Of a stretch of 64,000 nt of DNA, positions 51,433 through 60,173 are shown piece after piece (the stretch's first letter is position 1; each line of letters opens with the position of its first letter). Position numbers and translations under genes: made by a program. This DNA is from Listeria welshimeri serovar 6b str. SLCC5334 (GTDB lineage Bacteria; Bacillota; Bacilli; Lactobacillales; Listeriaceae), in the NCBI RefSeq assembly GCF_000060285.1, contig NC_008555.1, forward strand, positions 682,001 through 746,000. Reading direction: 5' to 3'. The notes under the pieces are model-generated. The model searched no databases and was not told the origin of the DNA. It saw only the letters and a program-made list of their open reading frames with translations.

Positions 51433-51810
51433 ATGAAGTTTGATGATAGTAAACCCATTTATAAACAAATCGTTCATTATATTCATACAGAAATTGTTAC
51501 AGGCATTTACGCGGCTGGTGACAAGCTACTATCTGTAAGAGAACTCGCAACAAAGTTAGAAGTAAACCCGACGACCATCCAGCGAGCTTATGCGGAACTG
51601 GAAGAGGCAGGAATCATATACACCGTTCGAGGTACTGGTAAATATTTGACAGAAGATAAGAGGAGAATTGAGCAATTGGAAAATGACATCGCAAAACAAC
51701 TTACCGAAAATTTTATTAACGAAATGAGTAAATTAGGAATTAATAAAGAAAAAATTATCGCTTGGGTGAAAAAAGTAGAGGAGGTAGAAGTTAATGTTGG
51801 TGGGAAATAA
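51433..51810 (+). CDS. GntR-family (YtrA-type) regulator
   Basis: The 125-residue product has a winged helix-turn-helix (about 8-75; P-I-Y-K-Q-I-V-H-Y-I-H-T-E-I near 8-21, L-S-V-R-E-L-A-T-K-L-E-V-N-P-T-T-I-Q-R-A-Y near 34-54). A short helical tail follows, as in YtrA-type GntR regulators that control adjacent ABC transporters. The start is ATG 51433 behind AAAGGAGGAAA; an earlier in-frame start at 51400 lacks such a site. It overlaps the ABC ATPase gene by 17 bp, so it likely regulates this operon. Confidence 0.87.
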   Translation: MKFDDSKPIYKQIVHYIHTEIVTGIYAAGDKLLSVRELATKLEVNPTTIQRAYAELEEAGIIYTVRGTGKYLTEDKRRIEQLENDIAKQLTENFINEMSKLGINKEKIIAWVKKVEEVEVNVGGK

Positions 51811-52483
51811 TATTGCGAAATCATATCCAAATAAATTAGTGTTACAAAACTTGGATTTTGAAGCAAAACCAGGCGACATGATTGTACTAACTGGTGAAAA
51901 CGGTAGTGGCAAAACGACCTTGCTAGATATGTTAGCGAATTTGAAGAAACCAGATAGTGGCACATTAGAATTAGATAATGAAGTTTTTGCTGCTAATAAC
52001 ATCCGTCAGCACATCGCTTATCTAAATAATGAACTTTATGCTAAAAAAAGTATCACCATCGAAGAATTTATGAAACAACATGCTTTGCTTTTTGAAGATA
52101 TTCAATTAGATAAATGGGACAGATTGCTTTCAGGCTGGCGCATTAACAAGCGGCTAAAACTTGGTGAATTATCGACTGGTATGCTAATGAAAGTGAAAAT
52201 TGGCGGTGTTTTAGCAAGAAAAGCCAAAGTATATCTTTATGATGAACCTTTTGCGAACATCGATATTATGGCTCGTTCAGAAGTAATGAAAGCTATTATT
52301 AGCGAAACAGAGCCAGATGTTATCACGATTATTTCTTCGCATCATTTAGAAGGAACGGAAAAATTATATAACAAACTGTGGTTAATCAAAGAAGGCACAC
52401 TAAAAATAATTGAAACAGAAGATTACCGCGAGGAAACAGGCAATTCATTAATCGATTTCTATAAGGAGGAAATGAACAAATGA
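51794..52483 (+). CDS. ABC transporter ATP-binding protein
   Basis: The 229-residue ATPase has Walker A G-E-N-G-S-G-K-T-T near 35-43, a shortened signature L-S-T-G-M-L-M-K-V (not L-S-G-G-Q) near 127, Walker B Y-L-Y-D-E-P-F-A-N-I-D near 147-157, and H-loop S-S-H-H. Degenerate signatures of this kind occur in exporter ATPases of the YtrB/BcrA groups. Overlaps gntR (17 bp) and the permease gene (4 bp). The substrate is unknown; cell-envelope or antibiotic-related export is a guess from the regulator type. Confidence 0.82.
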   Translation: MLVGNNIAKSYPNKLVLQNLDFEAKPGDMIVLTGENGSGKTTLLDMLANLKKPDSGTLELDNEVFAANNIRQHIAYLNNELYAKKSITIEEFMKQHALLFEDIQLDKWDRLLSGWRINKRLKLGELSTGMLMKVKIGGVLARKAKVYLYDEPFANIDIMARSEVMKAIISETEPDVITIISSHHLEGTEKLYNKLWLIKEGTLKIIETEDYREETGNSLIDFYKEEMNK

Positions 52484-53184
52484 AAAAAATGATTACTTTT
52501 TATTTAAAACAAATTAGTCCTATTCTTTTAATCGGGCTTGCAATTATCTTAGGACTGAATTTAGTAGGCCTAACAATGAATCTACTGGAAGGACCAGATT
52601 TACTATTTAGAGCTATTCGAGGAACAACCGTAATGAGCTTACTTCTTGTTCTTATCACCACATGGAAAATTACTAAGCTAGACACATCGAAAGAAAACTT
52701 AACACTTGCATCTCTATCTGGATTTTCAGAAACGAAGAAGTTTTTCGGAAAATTATTTGCTGCTTATATATCAGCGATTACTGTAATTTTAGTTCAAAGT
52801 GCTTTTATTTGGTATTACGGGTTTGAAACAGGACGCATGGAAGCTGGCGACGCGCTATCTTTTGTATCTGGAACGTTAATGATGTTCTTATTTATCGCGA
52901 TGTTTGTTTGTTATTTTGTCATCCCTGTTGGGTGGTTAAAAGATCATGTGAAAGCAAGTTATGCTCAAAAAGCAGCAGTTATCTTATTGCTTTTCGGAAT
53001 TTTAATCGTGAACTTACTGGCTGAATATTACTTGCACATTTATAACAGTGGTGGAATTATTTCGATTTTACCAAGTGGTCACTTTGAAATTTCATTGTTA
53101 TCCATTATTTGGAACGCAACATTATGTTCTATTATTGCCGGAAGCTACATTTATATGAAATCTAAAAAAATGGACACTATTTGA
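52480..53184 (+). CDS. ABC transporter permease (six helices)
   Basis: The 234-residue integral membrane protein has about six helices (10-32, 48-66, 90-112, 125-150, 162-182, 200-225). No conserved sequence motif is recognisable, as is common for ABC-2 permeases. Coupled to the ATPase gene (ATGA overlap at 52480). With it, it forms a small exporter. The partner of the larger fused MacB-type gene that follows 14 bp downstream is unclear. Confidence 0.75.
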   Translation: MKKMITFYLKQISPILLIGLAIILGLNLVGLTMNLLEGPDLLFRAIRGTTVMSLLLVLITTWKITKLDTSKENLTLASLSGFSETKKFFGKLFAAYISAITVILVQSAFIWYYGFETGRMEAGDALSFVSGTLMMFLFIAMFVCYFVIPVGWLKDHVKASYAQKAAVILLLFGILIVNLLAEYYLHIYNSGGIISILPSGHFEISLLSIIWNATLCSIIAGSYIYMKSKKMDTI

Positions 53185-53198
53185 AAGTAGGAGACTAA

Positions 53199-55199
53199 AT
53201 GTTAGAAATTACGCAACTGAAAAAATCCTATAAATTAGGAAAGAAAAACGAAACGCCTGTTTTAAAAAATATTAATGTAACTATTAAAGACGGTGAATTT
53301 GCAGCTATCATCGGAAAAAGCGGTAGCGGGAAGTCGACTTTATTAAACATTATTAGCGGACTTGATACAGACTACTCAGGAAAAGTTTTATATAACGGCG
53401 AGGATTTACAAGATATTGATTTAGATTTGTATCATTTCAATCATATTGGCTTTATTTTTCAAAGCTTCCACTTAGTTAATCATATGTCTGTCATTGAGAA
53501 TGTAAAAGTTCCTTTATATTTAAACCCTGAATTATCGGAAAGTGACCGCAACGAAAGAGCGCTAGATTTGCTGAAACAAGTTGGTTTAGTAGAATTTGCT
53601 AATAAAAAACCAACACAACTTTCTGGTGGACAAAAGCAACGGGTGGCGATTGCGAGATCTCTTGCTAATAATCCAGATATGATTATTGCAGATGAACCAA
53701 CTGGTGCGCTCGACAGTGTCACTTCAGAAGAAATTATTAAACTCCTGAAAGATTTAACAAAACTTGGAACTACCGTAATTGTTGTTACACATGATTTGAA
53801 TATTGCGGATAAAACAGATGCTATACTGCGACTCGCGGATGGTGAAGTAGTATCTTTTGAAAGAAAAAAAGAAGTTACAGAACAATTTAGCCCTAAAAAA
53901 GAAAAAAAGTTACGATTAAATGGCTGGGCCACTGCAAAAATTTCTTTTCAAAGCTTTTTCAATAGAAAGTTTCGGAATTTACTAGTAGCACTCGGAACAT
54001 CTATTGGGATTATCGCAATTCTTCTAGCTTTTGGACTAGGAAACGGGGTCACACAAAGTCTATCTAAGATTTTTGGGACCACTTTTTCACCAAATCAAAT
54101 TACTACTTATTATAAAGAGGATGGCGGTTCAAAATCACCAGAGCCAACCACGCCCTTAACGAGTAGTGAGATAAAGAAAATTAAGCAATTGTACAAAGAT
54201 GAAGCTATTTCTGAAGTGTATGAGCGAACGACTATTCAAGGAATCAAATTTGAATATGATGATAAATATTTAGATGGTGTTTCGAGTGAAATGCAGGAGG
54301 CGAATTTTAAAGCCTCTCGTTACAAAGATTATACAGTCAAAGATGAATATTTATTGAGTGGGAAAATGGTTACTAGTGATGAAGCTGGCGCAGTGATTCC
54401 ATCTAGCGTAGCCAGAGCTATTCTCGGAAAAAATGATTCAGATGAGCTAACGAAAAGCGACGGCGATAAGCTGATCGACAAAAAAATAACCTTGCTATAT
54501 GCTGGAAGAAACAGTGAAACAGCTAATACTGTCAAAATAGAAACGGTAATTAGGGGCATTACTAACCCGTCCAAAGAAGGCTTTGCCAGAGGGTTTGACG
54601 TTTCCACGAAAACAATGGATGACTTTATTAAGACGACCGAAATCGAGAAACCAATTTTGTCTGTAGATGCTTTTACTAAAACAACAGACCAAGCAGAACA
54701 AGTTGTTGAAAAATATGAAAACGACAAAGCTTGGGCAAATTATTCAATTACGAACGCGAATGCTTTTGTAGACACATTTAGCCAATTTACCGATATTATT
54801 GTGTACTTGATTGCCTTTATTGCAGGACTTTCGCTTGCTGTTGCTGGCGTGATGATTGCTATCGTGCTTTATATCGGTGTCGTTGAAAGAACAAGAGAAA
54901 TCGGTGTATTCCGAGCAATTGGTTATCGTAAACGCCATATCCGCGGACTTTTCATGATGGAAGCAAGTTATATTATTATTTTAGCTAACATTTTATCAAG
55001 TGTTGTCGCGATAACAATTGCAAAAATAGCAAGTCCTATTTTAGAAACGAAAATTGGTTTTGAAAATATGATTCACATTTCGTTCTGGAATTTCCTAATC
55101 ACACTAGCAATAACCATTACTATAGGCTTTATCTTCTCTATTTATCCAAGTAATAAAGCCGCTAAATTAGATGCAGCAGAAGCATTAAGATCAGAATGA
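53199..55199 (+). CDS. Fused ABC ATPase-permease of the MacB/FtsX type
   Basis: The 666-residue product has an ATPase domain at about 1-225 (Walker A G-K-S-G-S-G-K-S-T near 37-45; L-S-G-G-Q-K-Q-R-V near 145; Walker B M-I-I-A-D-E-P-T-G-A-L-D near 163-174). The MacB-type part has a first membrane helix (about 258-280), a large extracellular domain (about 290-520) and three helices at about 530-660. The C-terminus reads D-A-A-E-A-L-R-S-E. Such proteins work by mechanotransmission rather than classic transport. Follows the small exporter operon; a small N-terminally anchored protein gene comes next. Confidence 0.85.
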   Translation: MLEITQLKKSYKLGKKNETPVLKNINVTIKDGEFAAIIGKSGSGKSTLLNIISGLDTDYSGKVLYNGEDLQDIDLDLYHFNHIGFIFQSFHLVNHMSVIENVKVPLYLNPELSESDRNERALDLLKQVGLVEFANKKPTQLSGGQKQRVAIARSLANNPDMIIADEPTGALDSVTSEEIIKLLKDLTKLGTTVIVVTHDLNIADKTDAILRLADGEVVSFERKKEVTEQFSPKKEKKLRLNGWATAKISFQSFFNRKFRNLLVALGTSIGIIAILLAFGLGNGVTQSLSKIFGTTFSPNQITTYYKEDGGSKSPEPTTPLTSSEIKKIKQLYKDEAISEVYERTTIQGIKFEYDDKYLDGVSSEMQEANFKASRYKDYTVKDEYLLSGKMVTSDEAGAVIPSSVARAILGKNDSDELTKSDGDKLIDKKITLLYAGRNSETANTVKIETVIRGITNPSKEGFARGFDVSTKTMDDFIKTTEIEKPILSVDAFTKTTDQAEQVVEKYENDKAWANYSITNANAFVDTFSQFTDIIVYLIAFIAGLSLAVAGVMIAIVLYIGVVERTREIGVFRAIGYRKRHIRGLFMMEASYIIILANILSSVVAITIAKIASPILETKIGFENMIHISFWNFLITLAITITIGFIFSIYPSNKAAKLDAAEALRSE

Positions 55200-55227
55200 C
55201 CCAACTAACAGAAAAGAGGAATTTAAC

Positions 55228-55731
55228 ATGAAAAAACCATTAAAAATCAGCTTAATCGTCGTAGGAATCGCAGTAGTTATATTTGCAGGAGTGATGTTAT
55301 CATATCGTTTCCTTAAATCAATGGATGTTACCGAAAATGCAGAAATAAACAAATCAGCAACTGGAAATCATGTGCTACTTGCCACTCAAGGCAGTAAATT
55401 CAAAGACAGTGTAATGGATCAAGTGAAAAAAGACATGGAAGGCAAGAATGTACATGTTTCTATTACCGATACAACAAAACTAGACAAAGTAAAAGCAGAT
55501 GACTATGATAAAGTAGTACTATTTACTACCGTTCAATCCGATGATATTCCAGAAAACGTATCTACTTTTATGAATGATAATAAAGATAAAAGTATCCATA
55601 TTGCAGTAACAGCAGATTCCGGCCGCTGGGATGATAAACCAAAAGATATCGATGCCATTTCAGAAGCATCCAAAGCCGAAAACAAACAAGATTTCGTAGA
55701 CGATTTAACAAAAGCAATCGTTTCAGAGTAA
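55228..55731 (+). CDS. Membrane-anchored extracellular protein of unknown function
   Basis: The 167-residue product has an N-terminal membrane helix (about 7-27) and an extracellular alpha/beta domain (about 45-167; V-L-L-A-T-Q-G-S-K-F, Y-D-K-V-V-L-F-T-T and S-I-H-I-A-V-T-A-D-S-G-R-W strands) that looks flavodoxin-like. No Cys for a lipobox is seen. It follows the MacB-type gene by 28 bp and may act with it as an extracellular accessory part; this is inference. Confidence 0.65.
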   Translation: MKKPLKISLIVVGIAVVIFAGVMLSYRFLKSMDVTENAEINKSATGNHVLLATQGSKFKDSVMDQVKKDMEGKNVHVSITDTTKLDKVKADDYDKVVLFTTVQSDDIPENVSTFMNDNKDKSIHIAVTADSGRWDDKPKDIDAISEASKAENKQDFVDDLTKAIVSE

Positions 55732-55818
55732 GAGCGAAAACACTCACCATTTGGGTAGTATCTCATAAGGAAGTAAATAAACTTATTGAGAGGGACAGCG
55801 AGCAAACGAATAATATAT

Positions 55819-55866
55819 AAAAAGCATTAAGTTTGGGATTTAATCTCAAACTTAATGCTTTTTATA
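55819..55866 (+). terminator. Terminator after the GntR-ABC operon
   Basis: A long inverted repeat, AAAAGCATTAAGTTTG (55819-55835 region) with CAAACTTAATGCTTTT, inner GATT/AATC arms and T run. It is also usable from the other side. Confidence 0.88.
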
Positions 55867-55932
55867 GGCTATTTTTTGTATTTACTCATAAGAGAAGATA
55901 TTTCTTGTATCATTAATCTGAAATTAAATATC

Positions 55933-56118
55933 TCAACTTTGTAATTGACTGCCTCTAACTTCGGTTATGTCAAGTGTTTGATTATCAGCATCAACAAATT
56001 CAATTTCAAATACTGGGATTTTCGTATCTAAAATCATCACCACGACACCCTTAGTGTTATATGGAACTTTTTCATTGATTTTTTCATTACTATATACAAC
56101 ATCATATTCTTTAAACAA
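55933..56118 (-). CDS. DUF4926-like putative immunity protein (61 aa)
   Basis: The small beta-rich protein begins M-F-K-E-Y-D-V-V and has V-F-E-I-E-F-V-D-A-D in its second half, the pattern of DUF4926 proteins (E-Y-D-V-V...E-V-E-F-V-D). Such proteins are encoded directly after toxin-type DUF6883 proteins, so an immunity role is likely. I prefer TTG 56118 as the start, 6 nt after AGGTG, instead of GTG 56127, which is part of that ribosome binding site. The site overlaps the stop codon of the LXG gene. Confidence 0.75.
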   Translation of the reverse strand: MFKEYDVVYSNEKINEKVPYNTKGVVVMILDTKIPVFEIEFVDADNQTLDITEVRGSQLQS

Positions 56119-56127
56119 TATATTCAC

Positions 56128-57477
56128 CTACTTTTTAGTTGGAATTGAAGTTACGAGTCTGATAACCCCATCTTTATTTTTTATCCACACAAATTCCACA
56201 TTAATAACCTTACCATTAGCACCTTTTATTGAAGTTATTTGGCTATACTTAGTCCCATATTCAGTAACTGCAGTTTGTACTGCTTTAGCCTCATCAAATA
56301 TAATTTGTTGACTTAATTGACTACTATTTGTTTTATTGAAACCAAGCGCTTTTTCGAACCAATTTGCCTTAGAACCACCAATAGGATGATTTTTATCAAG
56401 TAAGTAGCCTTCAAGTTTAGCATTTACACTTTCTTGAGTTAATTTAGAATTACTCTTGTTCCCGTTAGTTGCTTTTGGAGTAGTAGATTTATAAGATGCA
56501 TAGCTTAAACCTGCCATTAAAATTATATCATACATACCAGTTTCTTGTGTCCAATCATAGCCATCTTCTACATATTGTGAAGCTGCTAAAGTTCCGCTGA
56601 TAAACGGATTATACTCATCGCCGTTTTGATAATTTATTCCTTTTCGCCAACCATCTTTAAGGCGTGCATTATAATCATCCATGCTCCAAATAGTATAATC
56701 CTCACCATCCAAATATTTTCCTGACTGAAATAGATAGCTATAAAGCTCGGGATTTGTGACGCCTTTTCCATCTTTTTCTAGATGCCAACGTATTTGTGCT
56801 TCACCTTTTGCATTCAAGTATACCACTGCATAAACATCATGATTCTTCAATTCTTTAATCTTTATAGCATCATTTGCCTTTCGAAGTGCTGTTTGCCAAT
56901 TTATCGTTATCCCAGTCAAACTAAAGGTGCTTGATATTTGGCTAAATCCTTTGCCACCTTGTATATTAGTCAAACCACTCTCAATATCTGTTGCGAGTTT
57001 TTCTGCTTCTTCAAAATAGATACTAGATTGCGAATTAAAATAGTATAAGTCTTCCAATTTTCTTTCTAGATTGCTCTTTACAGAATCAAAGAGAGTTGTC
57101 TGAGGCTTGACTGCAAGATTATTACTAACCGCCTCTTCTAAATTCAGAATCATTATTTTTGCCTCGCGAATTTGTTCTTTTACTTCTTCTTCCATTACAT
57201 CAGTATCTGCAACCTCAGAACGAAAATCTGTTGGGAAAGCTTGATTTTGTCGTATAAGTTCCTCACAGTAAATAATGATTCCCTGCGCAAGCAAGCGATA
57301 AGTTTGAGAAAAATATATTTTTGCGCTATCGTAAGTAACCCCCTTAAGAATAACATCTCCTGTGAAAGTGTCGATAGAATGGATGACTTGTTCCATAGCA
57401 TAAATAGTATCGCTACATATATCTGTTATAGTACTTGTTTGGACATCTATTTCACCTAAATACATATTTAAACTCAT
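56128..57477 (-). CDS. LXG-family type VII secretion effector with DUF6883-like C-terminus
   Basis: The 449-residue product has an N-terminal helical LXG domain (about 1-190, with L-K-G-V-T-Y-D-S-A-K-I-Y-F near 44-56), which is the type VII export platform. A middle part follows (about 200-340). A C-terminal toxin-type domain (about 346-449) has L-E-G-Y-L-L-D-K-N-H-P-I-G-G-S-K-A-N-W-F near 355-374, T-E-Y-G and V-E-F-V-W. The last block matches DUF6883 as I remember it; catalytic activity is not established to me. Overlaps the upstream helper gene by 4 bp (ATGA). The immunity gene follows at once. Confidence 0.82.
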   Translation of the reverse strand: MSLNMYLGEIDVQTSTITDICSDTIYAMEQVIHSIDTFTGDVILKGVTYDSAKIYFSQTYRLLAQGIIIYCEELIRQNQAFPTDFRSEVADTDVMEEEVKEQIREAKIMILNLEEAVSNNLAVKPQTTLFDSVKSNLERKLEDLYYFNSQSSIYFEEAEKLATDIESGLTNIQGGKGFSQISSTFSLTGITINWQTALRKANDAIKIKELKNHDVYAVVYLNAKGEAQIRWHLEKDGKGVTNPELYSYLFQSGKYLDGEDYTIWSMDDYNARLKDGWRKGINYQNGDEYNPFISGTLAASQYVEDGYDWTQETGMYDIILMAGLSYASYKSTTPKATNGNKSNSKLTQESVNAKLEGYLLDKNHPIGGSKANWFEKALGFNKTNSSQLSQQIIFDEAKAVQTAVTEYGTKYSQITSIKGANGKVINVEFVWIKNKDGVIRLVTSIPTKK

Positions 57478-57836
57478 AGTTCACCATCCATCATCAATTT
57501 CCGTCGTTCGTAATAATATGCTTCTTCTTTGTTTATTAATGACCGTTTATCTGCCACAAGTTGCTCTTTTTCTTCTTCAATAGCATATTTATTCTGTTGT
57601 TGAAATTGCCGAAATTCCTGCTTATTGTCTTCAAATAAAAGTGCCATATGTCTATCCTCATGCCAATAGGAAAGTAATCTATCAAACAGGTAAGAGCCAT
57701 TTTGATTGATTTCCTCCCAAGATTGTTCTTTGCGCTCTAATCGATATAGGGCAGATTGATTTTGTTCTTGCATCATAGTAACATTGTGCAATGCTCGATT
57801 AAGTTCATCTATTTTATTTTCTACTGCTACATTCAT
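57474..57836 (-). CDS. LXG-associated helical protein, DUF3958-like (Lap2-type)
   Basis: The 120-residue protein is a charged helical hairpin (M-M-Q-E-Q-N-Q-S-A-L-Y-R-L-E-R-K-E and a second Glu/Lys-rich helix). Size and place between a DUF3130-like gene and an LXG gene match Lap2 (DUF3958) partners, which bind the LXG helical stalk and guide export. ATG 57836 is behind AGGAAATGA. Overlaps the LXG gene by 4 bp. Confidence 0.75.
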   Translation of the reverse strand: MNVAVENKIDELNRALHNVTMMQEQNQSALYRLERKEQSWEEINQNGSYLFDRLLSYWHEDRHMALLFEDNKQEFRQFQQQNKYAIEEEKEQLVADKRSLINKEEAYYYERRKLMMDGEL

Positions 57837-57847
57837 CTCATTTCCTC

Positions 57848-58174
57848 CTAACGTTTCGTACCAATAACATCTGCTAAGGAGTCTTTGAACAAGTTTTGGT
57901 TTTCAAAATTTTTCTTTAGTTCTTCATCGTTTGCCACGAATTCATGTGCCACAGAACGAATATTATTAACATCTTTTTCAAAAGCTGTTTGGAATTGTTG
58001 AATGAGTTGGATTAGTTGCTGATTGCTTTGTTTGGCTTTATTATTTCCATCTAATGTTGTTTTCAAGGCTGGTGTTAAGGATTTCCCAACTATATTTTGT
58101 AGTAATAAATCTGCATGTCCCATAAGCGTTGCAACTTGCTCTGCAGTCTCTAGATTGCTTTGAAATTCTGCCAT
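57848..58174 (-). CDS. LXG-associated helical protein, DUF3130/TIGR04197-like (Lap1-type)
   Basis: The 108-residue WXG100-like two-helix protein (M-A-E-F-Q-S-N-L-E-T-A-E-Q-V-A-T-L near 1-17, then L-I-Q-L-I-Q-Q-F-Q-T-A-F near the second helix) matches the TIGR04197 / DUF3130 group that co-occurs with LXG toxins (Lap1). I use ATG 58174 behind GGTGGAG; a longer frame up to 58207 has no conserved start. I could not find a clean C-terminal export motif. First gene of the cassette, with a promoter upstream. Confidence 0.78.
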   Translation of the reverse strand: MAEFQSNLETAEQVATLMGHADLLLQNIVGKSLTPALKTTLDGNNKAKQSNQQLIQLIQQFQTAFEKDVNNIRSVAHEFVANDEELKKNFENQNLFKDSLADVIGTKR

Positions 58175-58213
58175 TAGTGCTCCACCTTCCCTTGTGTATA
58201 TATTCACTAATTA

Positions 58214-58242
58214 ATTATAACTAATTATGGAAAGGCTTGCAA
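58214..58242 (-). promoter_or_regulatory. Promoter of the LXG cassette
   Basis: On the minus strand TTGCAA (58242-58237), 17-bp spacer, TATAAT (58219-58214), 40 bp before the first gene. Confidence 0.8.
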
Positions 58243-58425
58243 CAAACTATCAAAAAGGAAGAAAGCTACATACGAGCGGGAAATAATACCTGAATTAGGC
58301 ATATCAAAATAGAAAAGGTTGTTACAACATTTTCCGTTTTGGTATGGGAATAACTGCAACATTAATAGAAGGAAGTTACATTGATTTTAAGGAAAAGTCT
58401 AAATGGGTGGTCTCATTTTAAAATA

Positions 58426-58434
58426 TGCTATACT
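58426..58434 (+). promoter_or_regulatory. Extended -10 promoter of the SGNH-ABC operon
   Basis: TG-C-TATACT at 58426-58434 with no strong -35 box, 41 bp before the start of the SGNH hydrolase gene. The remaining 180 bp toward the LXG promoter hold nothing recognisable. Confidence 0.55.
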
Positions 58435-58474
58435 TAGTGAAAAATAAACTTCATGAAAAGGCGGGTGGTAGTCA

Positions 58475-59296
58475 GTGAAAAAAAGTAAAACGGTTCAAGT
58501 TCTTTTCGTTTTTTCTGTTATTGCATTAATTTTAAGCGTGGTTGGAGTTGGATCAATTTGGTATGGGCAAAAAAATCATCAAGCAAATAATACAAAAACA
58601 ATTGCCAAAAAAGATACCACAGTAACGAAAAAACAAGATACATTTAAAATAACTGCGCTCGGCGACTCGCTTACATATGGCGTTGGTGATACAGAGGGCG
58701 GCGGGTATGTCCGAGTTGTGGAAAACTTCTACAAACAAAAGGAAAAAAATGTCGAGAACGTCAATCTGGCTATTAGCGGTGCGCGATCTGGGCAACTTCT
58801 CAAACAATTAGAACAAAAAGAAGTGCAAAATCAAATAAAATCAGCAGATGTAGTCTTAATGACAATTGGCGGCAATGACTTGTTTCGCGGCGGAGAAGCG
58901 CTTGAGGACTTCAAAAGTGATGCAATTAAAAAAGCCGAAGCGAGCTATCTTAGTAATTTAAAACAAATTTACCAAACGATTCGGCAATTAAATCCGTCTG
59001 CACCAGTTTTTCATATTGGGTTGTATAATCCGTTTATGGAACTAGAAAATGCGAGTGAAATGTCGGCTGTTGCGAATGAATGGAATATGCAAAGTCAAAA
59101 TCTCTCTCAAAATGAAAAAAATATTATTTACGTACCAACATTTGATTTATTCCAGCAAAATGGAGCGGCTTATATAGCAAGTGATAAATTCCATCCAAAT
59201 CATGCCGGGTACCAGTTTATTGGTAATCGGGTGACAGAAGTTATTCAGACGGGAGGGGGAGAAAAAGATGACGGAGCAAGCACTTCAAGTAACTAA
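58475..59296 (+). CDS. SGNH/GDSL-type hydrolase (membrane-anchored)
   Basis: The 273-residue product has an N-terminal membrane helix (about 8-29), then an SGNH fold: A-L-G-D-S-L-T-Y-G near 61-69 (nucleophile Ser), S-G-A-R-S-G near 98, G-G-N-D near 130 and F-H-P-N-H-A-G-Y near 242-249 (catalytic Asp missing from the triplet as D-x-x-H: here D-K-F-H). YpmR/lipase-esterase type, acting outside the membrane; substrate unknown. GTG 58475 lies behind GGTGGTAG. The 3' end overlaps an ABC ATPase gene by 29 bp. Confidence 0.85.
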   Translation: MKKSKTVQVLFVFSVIALILSVVGVGSIWYGQKNHQANNTKTIAKKDTTVTKKQDTFKITALGDSLTYGVGDTEGGGYVRVVENFYKQKEKNVENVNLAISGARSGQLLKQLEQKEVQNQIKSADVVLMTIGGNDLFRGGEALEDFKSDAIKKAEASYLSNLKQIYQTIRQLNPSAPVFHIGLYNPFMELENASEMSAVANEWNMQSQNLSQNEKNIIYVPTFDLFQQNGAAYIASDKFHPNHAGYQFIGNRVTEVIQTGGGEKDDGASTSSN

Positions 59297-60173
59297 TCTG
59301 TATAAAAAAATTCGTAAACGAGAAATTATTAAAGGCATCTCTTTTGAAGTCATGCCCGGAGAAGTTTTTGGTTTTCTTGGCCCAAATGGAGCAGGTAAAA
59401 CAACCACGATTCGAATGATTGTTGGCTTAATCAAACCAACTTCCGGAACAATATTAATTGGCGGTAAAGATATTCGTAAAAATTTTACCGAAGCAATGCG
59501 AGGACTTGGTTCTATCGTGGAAAATCCGGAATTTTATACATTTTTAACAGGACAAGAGAATTTGGCGTATTTTGCTAGAATGGATGCTTCAATCAAAAAA
59601 GAACGTATTCAAGAAGTAACTGAGCTAGTTGGGCTTGAAAAACGAATAAATGACCGAGTTTCTACCTATTCACTTGGTATGCGCCAACGTTTAGGTATTG
59701 CCCAAGCGTTACTTTCAAGTCCGAAATTATTAATCCTTGACGAACCAACAAATGGTTTAGATCCCTCAGGTATTCACGAAATGCGCGACTTTATCCGTGC
59801 GCTTGCTAGAAACGAAGGCATTAGTGTGCTCGTTTCCTCGCATTTATTAAGTGAAATTGAGCTTTTGTGCGACCGTGTGGCGATTATGACAGATGGAACG
59901 ATTATTAAAACAGATCAAGTTTCACACCTACTTAATTCCCGCGAACAGTTACGCTGGCGGGCGACTCCTTTTGAACAAGCAAAAGCGTTCTTAGAAAGTG
60001 TAACGGAAGTTGAAGTAGACGGTGAATATGTTGTAACAGCTATGAACGAACATAGCGCAGAATGGAATGAAAAGCTTGTTTCAAAAGGTATCCAAGTTCA
60101 CGAAATCGATAAGAAAAAACCATCTCTCGAAGACCTATTTCTTGAGTTAACAGGAGGTCATTCGATTGATTAA
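59268..60173 (+). CDS. ABC transporter ATP-binding protein (BcrA-like)
   Basis: The 301-residue ATPase has Walker A G-P-N-G-A-G-K-T-T near 39-47, signature Y-S-L-G-M-R-Q-R-L near 137 (S-L-G), Walker B L-I-L-D-E-P-T-N-G-L-D near 157-167 and H-loop S-S-H-L-L. A C-terminal extension (about 220-301) resembles BcrA-type exporter ATPases. ATG 59268 is behind a run GGGAGGGGGAG and overlaps the SGNH gene by 29 bp, so the two are coupled; overlaps the permease gene by 8 bp. Substrate unknown. Confidence 0.85.
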   Translation: MTEQALQVTNLYKKIRKREIIKGISFEVMPGEVFGFLGPNGAGKTTTIRMIVGLIKPTSGTILIGGKDIRKNFTEAMRGLGSIVENPEFYTFLTGQENLAYFARMDASIKKERIQEVTELVGLEKRINDRVSTYSLGMRQRLGIAQALLSSPKLLILDEPTNGLDPSGIHEMRDFIRALARNEGISVLVSSHLLSEIELLCDRVAIMTDGTIIKTDQVSHLLNSREQLRWRATPFEQAKAFLESVTEVEVDGEYVVTAMNEHSAEWNEKLVSKGIQVHEIDKKKPSLEDLFLELTGGHSID

